Source: Dimargaris cristalligena
Taxonomy: Eukaryota > Kickxellomycota > Dimargaritomycetes > Dimargaritales > Dimargaritaceae
Length of the DNA: 46,017 bases
Assembly: GCA_027576995.1 (NCBI GenBank)
Contig: JANBQC010000183.1
Location: 1-46,017 of the forward strand
Reading direction: 5' to 3'
In this document: positions 31,766-41,183 of the stretch, piece by piece
Layout of the letters: every line of letters starts with the position of its first letter
Position numbering within the stretch: position 1 is the stretch's first letter
The notes under the pieces: model-generated
The model's input: only the letters and a program-made list of their open reading frames with translations
What the model was told of the DNA's origin: nothing
Database searches by the model: none
Made by a program: the position numbers and the translations under genes

Positions 31766-34700
31766 TTAAAGTCCCAGGGTTTGGCGGGACTGCTGAGCCC
31801 ATCGCTGCCGCAATGCCTCAGTGGCGGTCCGGGTGGACGCAGGCAGACGGCTCTCCGTGTCAAGCCACAGCCATGGTACTCGGTTTAAATTTGTCGGAGG
31901 GCTTTGGGGGTTGGGTTGGCTGGAAGGGGGGTGCGTTGGTGTCGGGGGGTACGGTGGGATTAGTATTGCCGAACGCAGCTCCGGATCTCTGTTACGGCCA
32001 TAATTATATCGAAATGTAGTGTTAGTCGCCGACTCCACAAAGCACAGTGAGCGCTATGCATACTCGTAGTTACTCGATACGGACATTATACCAAGTTCAG
32101 ATATTTTAAGTAATTCACATTATGGTTAACTCACCGGTGGGTGTGGTTGATAAAAGATCGGGTAAACTCCGCAATTAATGCGGGATCATGTGTTTCCAGA
32201 TGGGTGTACAGCTCTCGTAATTTCAAAATCGATTGGTCTCTTTCTATATACTCCCGGGAGCCGGTATGTAACTAATTTGATAATAACGTCCAATCGCCAA
32301 ACGGATGAGTAAATCTTAAGATACATAGTCAAATCTAGGCATAACGGCGAATGTGGCTGATCCACATGCGAATCTGACTCCAAAAAGCGTTTAATATTAG
32401 GCCAACTTTGACAAATTTAGATTGCAATCACACCGGTGCTGTACTTACCTCAGCAAGGGCGGGCATAATTGCGCGATTAAGAAGGTGCTTGCCTAAGCAG
32501 CATTCCTCCGAATTAGCCTCCGCATTGATTTTGGGTGGCTGGGAATGCGGCCGTTTATTTTCCTGGAGAGGAGCCTGGCTCCTAAGTATAGTTTACAGAG
32601 CGAAGTATGGGCAGTCATTCAGAGCTTAATAGACATAGTATGGGGACTTACGAGCCGACGCTTAGTGTAAATTAGGCGAATATTAAAGGGAAATAAACCT
32701 TACCGTGTTGCTGGCTATTTATTGGAGAGTGTGGTTTCAAAAACGGAGCGATATGTGTTTACTATTAGTTCTAATCAATCAGTAATAAATGGGTCGAATA
32801 TTTGGACATGATAATTTATAATACACAGTTGCGAATTACCAGCACTGCAGCAACACATTGCTTTAGCTTGGTACATTCCAGCGGGTGGCCAGCCTACAAA
32901 TCTATAGTATCACGGATTTAATGGTTGAACGCGGTGACTTACCTTGGATGTTGAAGTGGGGATTCTGCGTTGGGTGGGTGTGGGTGAAGGTACTTCCATT
33001 TCAAAATCCCAGCGGAAACTCTGGTCAAGGGCATCCGGGCTAATGGTTGGGTGGGTTACAATAGATTAATCGATTGGGTCAAAATAGCACAGATTATAGT
33101 CGTCACTCTGATCTTTTATATAATAATCTAAATACATGTATGATAGAATGTGAGGGCATGTGGTTGAGTGTACACTTTATCCAGCAACACTTGTGGAGTG
33201 CGAATTAATGGTTGATGATAATTATAAAACTTACCTATGTGACACTGCACTAGTACCATGGCTCTCCTTCTTCTGGCTAACCAAAGATGGCGATGTTTCT
33301 TGATGAGGCGTGAGGCTTTCTGTGACCAGCAGTTGGAGTGACTCCGATCCCAGATGGTGGTTCAATAAGAAGGGGTGCAATAATAATTGACTAGCACTGG
33401 GCCGCTGTATATAGATGGTTATAAAAAACCCCCCCGATTGTGAAATCCAAGTATTTTTGGCGTGCAGAAGTTCCTAATTAGCTCCCAACCAAACAAATAC
33501 CAGATACTAGCAATTTCAGTTCCATGGTCTGGAAATGTATACTTCCGGTGAGGCAAATACTTACCTGGCGGGCTTCTTTCACGAGGCAGCACCGAAGGAA
33601 ATCGTGGAAAGTACTGCTGAATTTGGATTTGGCTGATATGTCTAATTCGGGAGGCGGGTTTTTAGGGATTTGAAAGAGCGCCTTCATCGGGTGCAAGTTG
33701 GCGTATGGAGGTAAGCCTTGGGCCATTTCAATAGCCGTTATACCAAGCGACCAAATGTCAGCCTATAGAATTAAATACCAATATTGGTTAGTGGTTCTTT
33801 GTTGAGGGTGGTCTTACTTACCTCGTTGGAGCCAATCCACCAAAGTTGGGAAAAGACGAATATTGCACCAGCCTTACCTTTTCATTGTATTCAGCACGCT
33901 GGATCACTTCGGGAGCCATCCAATACTATGTTAAAGAGGTAGTTATGTGGGGTATTAGAGAGGAAAATCATACAATTAATTACTGTGGGTGGTTAATTAA
34001 GAAGCTGCAGTCCTTTGTGCTATTGGGGGGGGGCACGCGAGTCGCTTCTTTACCTTGAAATATACAATTGCAATAACCAGTAGGATAAATGAGCAGGCAT
34101 ATTACTTACAGGGGTACCGACAAAAGTCATACGTTTACTCTTTTGTTCGGATAGTTGAGCGGCCACACCAAAGTCGGCTAGTATCGAGGAAATTGATGAG
34201 AACATATAAAGATAGCTTAGTCGAACTCCAAGATAATAGTTAGTGATCAGTATAGAACAGTTTATTCCACCAAGATATCCGCGAGCATTGCTGAGATGAG
34301 AGGGATTCCATAAAGGATGAGGCTAGGAAAACTTACCAAATTTGACTCTGCCATCGGAATTAACTAGTACATTGGCACCTATCGAGAAAATAAATACACG
34401 CCCCAGTAGAACAGCTTTTAGTTTAGTGAGCACAATGCACCAGATACTGTATCTCTTAAAAACCCCTATTTGGCTGTGAATCCGTATTTGTAATTATTAT
34501 TCTGCGGTGCACTATTGGGCACAGTGATTTACCTGGTGACTTACACTTAATATCCCGATGGATTTTGCTCTCACTATGCAGATACACCAAACCCTGGAGG
34601 AGCTGGTGGATGGTGTACGAAATCTGGTCCTCCGAAAACGGGCGTATCTTTAGCTATGAGTCCGAATATAATGTAGTAGATGGGGGCTTAGAAACCTATG

Positions 34701-35532
34701 TTAGCCATAATTTTAGAAATCATCCACAATGACCGGAATTTAAATGTTACGAGGCCTAATCCATACGGTGGCCAAAGGAGTGTATATTCCCTAATAATAT
34801 TGGTTGGGGGCTATATAATTAAAGCTAGATATACAATCATCCACCTAAAGTAAAACTCGGCTTTCAGCCCATCTATAAGGACTTACCAGATCAAGGCAAG
34901 ACCCTCCGTTCATATATTCCATCACTATGTCAAGCGGGTAGTTTGGTCCGATGGCCACACCATGGGGAAGGTTATATAAGTCATATTGGAATATAGGTTA
35001 AAAATAGAGATGATAAAAATGAGAGCAATAATTTTAAACCATTCAAAAAAATTATATATATGCTTATTCATTAAAGAATAATTATCGGGATAGTGGACTT
35101 ACCAATCCACAGTCTAAATCCCCGAACCATTGCGCCGTAGTATTTCGTTACGAAGGGTGAATTGCAGCACTGGGACAAAACATGAATTTCCTGCTGAATA
35201 TGTCCAAGGTCTTCGTCGGCGGAGTCCAGGTCGATTTGTTTGATTGCGACGGTTTTACCAGTCTCCTCGTGCGTGCTGGTATTCGTTTGTTTAGCACAAA
35301 ACAAGATGGAGTTTACGGATATATGAATAATTAAGAGCAAACATCATGCAAAGTGTATTTGATGGCTGAAAGGGCCCTGCAATTAATACTACCAGCAAAA
35401 AAATGGCGGTCGAGGGGCCTGTCACTCGCAACCTAAGAAAGATGAGTAGTGGGTTACTTACGCCTTGTAGACCACGCCGAAAGAGCCGCTGCCGAGTTTC
35501 TCATGCAGAGTGTACTCGCTGTCAATCTTCAT
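31766..35532 (-). CDS. GCKIII-type STE20 kinase (Nak1/Sid1/Kic1-like), 14 exons, 468 aa
   Basis: Ser/Thr kinase of the germinal-centre group, acting upstream of NDR/LATS kinases in polarity or septation networks. Exons (minus): 35532-35462, 35275-35103, 34924-34887, 34653-34545, 34378-34337, 34177-34110, 33925-33878, 33762-33565, 33404-33235, 33039-32943, 32660-32652, 32562-32449, 32250-32135, 31919-31766. All phases agree; donors are mostly GTAAGT. Glycine loop GSGSFG (14-19), VAIK with Lys36, HRDIK with Asp128, ADFG (145-148), [27 protein letters not shown] and [16 protein letters not shown] are all intact, so the kinase should be active. The DxADED and IQQEI segments mark GCKIII. The linker has the WDF(E) motif found after these kinase domains; the C-terminus has a conserved helical module ([38 protein letters not shown]). 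A 9-nt microexon (RRL) is optional because skipping keeps frame. A possible 5'UTR donor lies at 35952. Confidence 0.93.
32652..32660 (-). other. Candidate 9-nt microexon (Arg-Arg-Leu) in kinase gene
   Basis: CGTCGGCTC is preceded by a branch-like ACTAAG acceptor and followed by a perfect GTAAGT donor. It fits phase 0/0 between exons 10 and 12. Since inclusion or skipping both keep the frame, it may be an alternative microexon in the linker after the kinase domain. Confidence 0.5.
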
Positions 35533-36046
35533 ACTGGGCGGTGGGGCAAAAGAGGGGGTTGGACTGGCGGCAAAGTGAGGATGTACCGAGGGTGGTGTCG
35601 CATATAATAGTGACTTCCACGGGGAATTCCAGGCAATAGGCAGGCGCGGACAGTCGGCGTTCGAATGGGAGAGGGTCCTAGGGAATGGGAAGGGAGGCTG
35701 CGTTCGTATTCGGGGGAAATATGAGTTTAAGCGTAAGTTAACGTCCCATTCACTAGGCTGAGGTGGTGCAAGGCTCGCTGGACAAGATCTTCCAGTGCCA
35801 GCACAGTACAACTGTGTAACCCAATAAGCAAGACCAACGGCCCAAGTCAACCTTCCTCCACCATAGCTCCCCCCCGGTCAAACGTCGTTTCTCCCTTGCG
35901 ATTTGATTAGTCTTTTTCACCAGTACATTCTTTTGAACTTTGCAAGACTTACTTCCTGAAGGCCTTTGGACCGCGACAATAGCTATTTGTTCCTGTTTGC
36001 TATACACCACAGTGCCCTTGAATACTGTTTTCGTTGCATTCCGACC
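35533..36046. promoter_or_regulatory. Divergent promoter between kinase and TRM6
   Basis: The two start codons are 514 nt apart. On the minus strand GGAA|GTAAGT at 35952 looks like the donor of a leader intron for the kinase, with a possible acceptor CACCTCAG near 35759. If so, the kinase's first exon lies within about 95 nt of the TRM6 ATG and the two transcripts' starts are close together or overlap. Confidence 0.5.
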
Positions 36047-37732
36047 ATGACTGAAGTTGATTGCCCCCCTAAGCCTCTAGAGTGCTACCTGATCCAGGCC
36101 CATCAGCCGGTTATCCTCAAACTACCCAGTGGTAACCACAAGTTCGTTAAAGTAGTTCCCGGCGAATATTGTAACTTGGGCAAATTCGGTAAATTCCAGA
36201 ATGATGATATTATTGGACGGCCGTTCGGTTTAACCTTCGAAATCATCGACCGGGGCCACGCCCGCCCCGCCAAGGCCCAGACCCTGGATGCTGTTGGTAA
36301 GTGCCCCCATGTTTATCTGAATTTACGATTACCCTGGTTCTACTTGCGCAAGATAACAGCCGGGCCCCATTTTAATCATTATTTATCCCAGTCCCATGTC
36401 CCTCTTTTTTATTTCTCCCTTTCCAGAGGAAACAACCGCCACGAACCGCGAAATTTTTGATAATCCCGCCGCCCAACAGCTGAGCCACGAGGAGATCGAA
36501 CAGCTTAAAAAGTCGAGCCTGGCCGGTGATGTGACCCACGAGGAACTCATTGGTAAAGTGGTGGAGAACAACCTCTCATTCGAGCAGAAGACCGAATTTT
36601 CCAAGGCCAAGTACATTGAGCGCAAAAAGAAGAAATTCGGTAAAAAATTCACTGTGGTCGAACCTACTCTGCACAATGTGTGCAACTTGTACTTTAGCAA
36701 AAGCCCCATGAAGGTCCGCGATCTCCGGGTTGATACGCTTTCCCAGGTTGTCACCAGCGCTAACCTCAATGCCTACTCCAAAATTCTGGTAGTCGACGAT
36801 ACCCAAGGCCTAGTGCTCTCGGCCGCCCTCTCCCGAATTAGCCCCCTGGGCAATGTTATCGCTGTCCACGAAAGCGACAGCGTCTCCTACGATGTGCTTA
36901 AGCACATGAATTTCCCCGAATCGATTATGGAGCGTTTACACCTTATTTCATGGTCTCGGGTATCGCGCGATTGCGCCGGTAAGTATGCCACAATATACTA
37001 CACCGGGCCTCCACCTCTACCTTGCTTACTTTTGAAATTACGGAGGACCTGCGATAGTCTTAGTTACCCTTATTGGCAAGATACTTTCAGGCATTGCCTT
37101 TCTCCCTGGCACTTGGCCAGAACCTGGCTGTTGTACACCTCTCGACCTACTCCTCTAATATTGTCGCCACTTAACTTTCATGATTCCACTTAATTATTAT
37201 CACCCCTCTAGCTACATTCGAGGAAAAGGACACCACGGGCCTATCGCCAATAGAACTCGTCAGTTACGAGCGTCGCGTCAAAGCCTACCGCCGTACTAAG
37301 GCAACCCAGGAACTTCTCTGGGGCGGTAACCTGGATGGTATTATTATCGCCAGCCATTACGATCCCGTGAGTATCTTGGACGAACTTGTCCCGTACATTG
37401 GGGGGTCCCGCCCGATCGTTGTCTACAGCCCCGATAAGGAAACCCTCCTTGCCGCAGCCGCCCAACTTAAGGTCAAACCCGACTATCTCAACCCGCAAAT
37501 TACCGAAAGCTGGATGCGTGAGTACCAGGTTCTTCCTGGCCGCACCCACCCCACTATGACTATGAGTGCCGGGGGCGGGTATTTGCTTACCGCCGTGAGA
37601 GTTTTCGATACCCCCGAGAAAGTCCCCATGTACTCGACGGACAAATTGGCTGCCAAGGTTTCGCGCTCGGGCCGCGTGGACGATAGGCAATTCGCCACCC
37701 CCGCCGCTTCGGACACTGCTATGGAATTGTGA
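36047..37732 (+). CDS. TRM6: tRNA m1A58 methyltransferase non-catalytic subunit Trm6, 3 exons, 440 aa
   Basis: Trm6 (Gcd10) pairs with catalytic Trm61 to methylate A58 of tRNAs, including initiator tRNA, in the nucleus; it binds tRNA. Exons 36047-36296, 36427-36978, 37212-37732; both introns phase 1 with GTAAGT donors. N-terminal domain: VILKLPSGNHKFVKV and the glycine-bearing IGRPFGLTFEII segment. The middle has the charged helix SHEEIEQLKKSSLAG, the KTEFSKAKYIERKKKKF block (tRNA-binding, highly conserved) and the AdoMet-fold-like KILVVDDTQGLVLSAALSRI, which lacks the full catalytic motif set, as expected of the inactive subunit. The C-terminal half: FEEKDTTGLSPIELVSYERRVKAYRR, LDGIIIASHYDPVSIL and the family hallmark ESWMREYQVLPGRTHPTMTMSAGGGYLL. 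Length is close to yeast (478). The poly(A) signal overlaps the antisense neighbour's 3' region. Confidence 0.96.
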
Positions 37733-38024
37733 GCACGTTATTTGTTCCATGATGATTTATTGGATGGCGGAAGTGGTAAATATCCGCCCTTGACTAATCA
37801 GGCATATAACCAAACGGCCAGTATTTAATGACATTGATTCGAATGTATTCGTTATATCGTATTGTTATCATTTGTGAATACCATTGATAGTTAGCTAGTT
37901 TCACCGGTTTTGCGTCTAATTGCGTTAGAAGACCCTTTGATGCTTAGCATTTTTTTTAATAAACAAACTGCCAATATCCCCGGCCTTGACAGCAACGTAG
38001 AATGAACACCGAACACATGGGTGA
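37733..38024. terminator. Overlapping convergent 3' ends (TRM6 / unknown gene)
   Basis: The plus-strand AATAAA for TRM6 is at 37958-37963 and the minus-strand AATAAA for the unknown gene is at 37756-37761. Each lies beyond the other, so the two 3'UTRs should overlap antisense by roughly 200 nt. Confidence 0.55.
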
Positions 38025-40771
38025 TTATTGGACAATCACTATCCAAGGAAGCTGGTAGGCTACTGGTGGGTCCACATATTGGCTATACTGTTGAAATATG
38101 TTGCACACTCGGTCACACCAATGCTGGACCCTATCCAGAGTTAGGGTCGACGGTTGCATATAGGTCGAGTTGGGGTCATCCAGCTGGGAGTGGGGCTGGA
38201 ACACCTGATCAGTGGTGAGCTGTAAATCGCGTAGCATCAACTCGATATCGGCAATACAGTCTACCATTGGGATGAATGGGGTGGTCCAATTAGAAGTTCA
38301 CTGGCGTCAGTATAAATGAATCACCCATATCGAGCGAAACTAAAATTGCTCAATGGATATATGTACAAGTGAGAGACAAACAATGAATTGGGTAATTTAA
38401 ATAGCGCCTACCATGCGTATCGGAAGTATCCTCTCGACGGGCGTATAGTCTTCTCATCAGTGTCAGGAATATAGGAACGGTGGCCAAAGCATTCGAGCAT
38501 TTGACGCTAAGACGAATGGGGCTATTGCCCTCATCGCCAGCTGACAAAACCGAGTATAGTTCAAGTAGGGGTCAATTAGTTGAGAGAGGATGCACTGAAG
38601 TATGGCCATTGAAGGGAACCGAGGCATCAACCCTATAGCTACAGAAATCCGGGCTAGGTTAAATAGACTGAGTCATATAGGTATAGTCAGACCGAATAAA
38701 ATGTTTTAACCCACTTACTTGATTTGAGAGAAATTACCACTGGGTCGCGGATGGCTGGTAGATTAAATATGGCCAAGTTATTACGAACGATTATTTGGCC
38801 AAGGTCGGTACTAAGTAGTGGTAGCAATTGGTTTTGTATCAGCCAAATGAAATGACCATCGTATAGTTAAGTCCATTAGTGGTATTTAAAATAATGTCAT
38901 CCATAGCATGAAAAAATATAACCGACCTATAGGTTCCATTCATAGTCGTCAAAAATAACTTCGGTATTGGTTGGAAGAGGTCCCAGGAGCTACAACACAA
39001 ACATGTAATAGTGGCCGCGACTTACACGGACCATTCACTGCGCAAGAGAACACCTAGAAATGAGTAATATAATGTCTTGGGATTGGAGTGGGTCCTGCTT
39101 TGAACCACAAGTTCAATATCAACCCAGTTGGGGAGGCGATCCTGTAGCGAAAGAGCACAGTTGCCTATTGGCGTCTGGACATCCGGCACCTCGATGTAAA
39201 ATATAGAGCATACTGGTCTAAAGAGTTAGGGAGATATTACATAGTAGTCTGGAAAAGGGGATATGTACCTCGGATATGCACTAATTCAATCGAAATATGC
39301 CTTAGAATAGAATTACCTCTGAGCTAGCTAAAATGTCTTCATAAATTGTCAAGAACGTTGCGGATGATGGGCTCCTAGGGGCCAGGCTAATAAAAGATTC
39401 GGCGGACGGTCCCAAGGTGGGTGCCATAAAATCCAAGGGATCCATTGTAAACTGGTCAATTGGGAAAACCAGGTCTATTCCACAGCCAGCTCAACCATTG
39501 AAAAATCAGAGGATACATACTATCAGTTAGCTTGCCTATATTTGCAAAGAGGGGAGTTTGAATTATTCCATCGCCGTAATAAGAGGTGAAAAATCCAAGA
39601 AAATGGATATATCATGTCATTTAAGTCGTGCCAATCACTAATTAAGACCCAAAAGAAGCTGCTGAGCCGGGTTTCGAGGGAGTTCTTATTGCTTACCTTG
39701 AAAGAGATTGGGGCAAAGGGGTGAATGTGGCCGGTAGATAAGGCTGATGTAAAACCATTGCGGGAGTAAAAGTAAGGCAGGCTCGGGCTGGAAATAAAAT
39801 AACCTATTTAAGTCCAAACAATTCATACCAAATGGAGAAAGCAGTCTGAGTTTAGGCGGGAATAAGCAGTATTTAAATGATGACAGCAGTGAAAAGGATA
39901 AATCATGTTTTAATCATTAGTACATATACCTACCTGGTTGTCCCTTCAATCAAATGCTCAGGTAGTGAATAATCTTGTATTTGGGGTAACCTGAAACTGG
40001 AATGGTCGGGTGACAATGTGGTCAATGCCCCAGCTGCTTGAATCCGGACTGACATTAGAGCAAAGGGTGTACAATGGCGTGTTGTATACTATACCATACT
40101 GAGATTAGTCAACGTACTTAATCTGATATTGCCATGGCACTATTGGGACTGTTACAGTGGAGGTTTCCACATCGTCAATTCTGGGCAATTACTAATAACA
40201 AAAGCATGCGCTTGGGTGAATGGATCATGGATTATAGACCAAACCGAATACCACCCCCCAGCTCTTTTGAGAGTTTCCCGTATATGGTATACTTACGAAA
40301 CCATGAAGTCAATCGAAATGAGCAATGTGCGGTTAGTTCGAATTGGATATCGACTGGGGGTTCAGGTACGCATTTATTTGTACTATCTTGGCCAGTCGGG
40401 GTTTTAAGGCTAGCCCGCACGCAGATCAGAGAAGAGTGGGAGGTTCGACTTCGTTCCAATTGAGCAAACGTGGCGTGGCAATCAGCAGTACTTTTTAAGA
40501 GTGCATCAAGCTTCTAAAGACATACTCCCCAACAGGCCAATATAAAAAAATACAATAATAGGTTGCTGGTTAGACGAAAAAAGAGCATTGAAAGTAGGGA
40601 AGGGTAAGTGGGTCCAAATAGCCGACACTGTTCAGGAGTGGGCCTCATGAGCTTGGTTGTTTCTCTTGGTAAAGCAATGGTTACCTTTTGCTGTGAGCTA
40701 ATTTGTGAGCGCCTCCGGTTAACGTCGGCCAGGGCCTGGAACTTCTGAGCAATGTTTCCTGAGGTCGCCAT
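38025..40771 (-). CDS. Unassigned protein, 11 exons, about 458 aa
   Basis: Reconstructed from splice motifs and frame continuity, since no family is recognised. Exons (minus): 40771-40685, 40513-40297, 40048-39934, 39787-39697, 39530-39521, 39489-39317, 39189-39026, 38989-38927, 38810-38719, 38540-38412, 38260-38025; total 1377 nt with all phases consistent. Donors GTAACC, GTAAGT, GTAGGT, GTAAGC, GTATGT, GTAATT, GTAAGT, GTCGGT, GTAAGT, GTAGGC. Residues 1-55 look like a coiled coil (MATSGNIAQKFQALADVNRR; QQKKLDALLKSTADC). The rest alternates beta-like hydrophobic strands (DIQFELTAHCSFRLTSWF, GCGIDLVFPIDQF, WVDIELVVQSR, SFLGVLLRSEWSV, GQIIVRNNLAIFNLP) with loops, and ends in a helical segment (DIELMLRDLQLTTDQVF; LDRVQHWCDRVCNIFQQY). 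No signal peptide or TM. Exons 5 (10 nt) and 7 (start) are the least certain. Its 5' end diverges from SART3 and its 3' end overlaps TRM6. Confidence 0.68.
39521..39530 (-). other. Candidate 10-nt microexon in the unassigned gene
   Basis: CTAACTGATA lies between a GCAAG acceptor and a GTATGT donor, and is needed to join exon 4 (phase 0 end) to exon 6 (phase 1 start). Upstream sequence in the same frame (39531-39590) also reads like protein, but there is no AG to begin a longer exon there. Confidence 0.45.
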
Positions 40772-41183
40772 GTTGGCGTAAGCGGTCCAGGTTGCCGGGG
40801 ATATGAAAAACTAATAAAGGGAATTACGACAAGCGGTAAATGTGGGAATGTGGCGTAGGGCGCTGGACTTCGCAAACTCCCAAATGTAGAAGGCAGTGAA
40901 ATAGTGGCGTAGAAGAACCGAGTATTGCCCAGTCATCATTTTGGAAGCCCCAGTGCCCAAATACCTGTGGGGCCCAGTGGATTCAGGCTTCGTTTCTGAC
41001 AACCTTTGGTCCTTTTTCGATACGCCATTGTTCTTTGTGTTTACTATTTAGCCTTAAACTATTTCCCCGCATTATCCGCAGCCCACCGGTTTCTTGTCTT
41101 ACGTAATTCACACATTGGCAACTAGCCGTGTTTATTCACTCCACCCTTTTGTTTCCGGCAAGTTCACTGGCGGCTTTAGCACT
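40772..41183. promoter_or_regulatory. Divergent promoter between unknown gene and SART3/PRP24
   Basis: 412 nt separate the two start codons. No TATA box is obvious; the sequence is mixed, with a pyrimidine-rich stretch just before the SART3 start. It presumably drives both genes. Confidence 0.5.

Noticed and set aside
32704..32714. 11-nt unit between an AATAG acceptor and GTAAGG donor in kinase intron 10
   Set aside because: Including it shifts the frame and leads to a stop in the next exon, with or without the 9-nt microexon, so it is probably a decoy.
39531..39600. Longer version of exon 5 in the unassigned gene (frame reading FFTSYYGDGIIQTPLF)
   Set aside because: The frame is attractive, but there is no AG dinucleotide from 39533 to beyond the upstream in-frame stop, so no canonical acceptor could start it. 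The 10-nt microexon is preferred.
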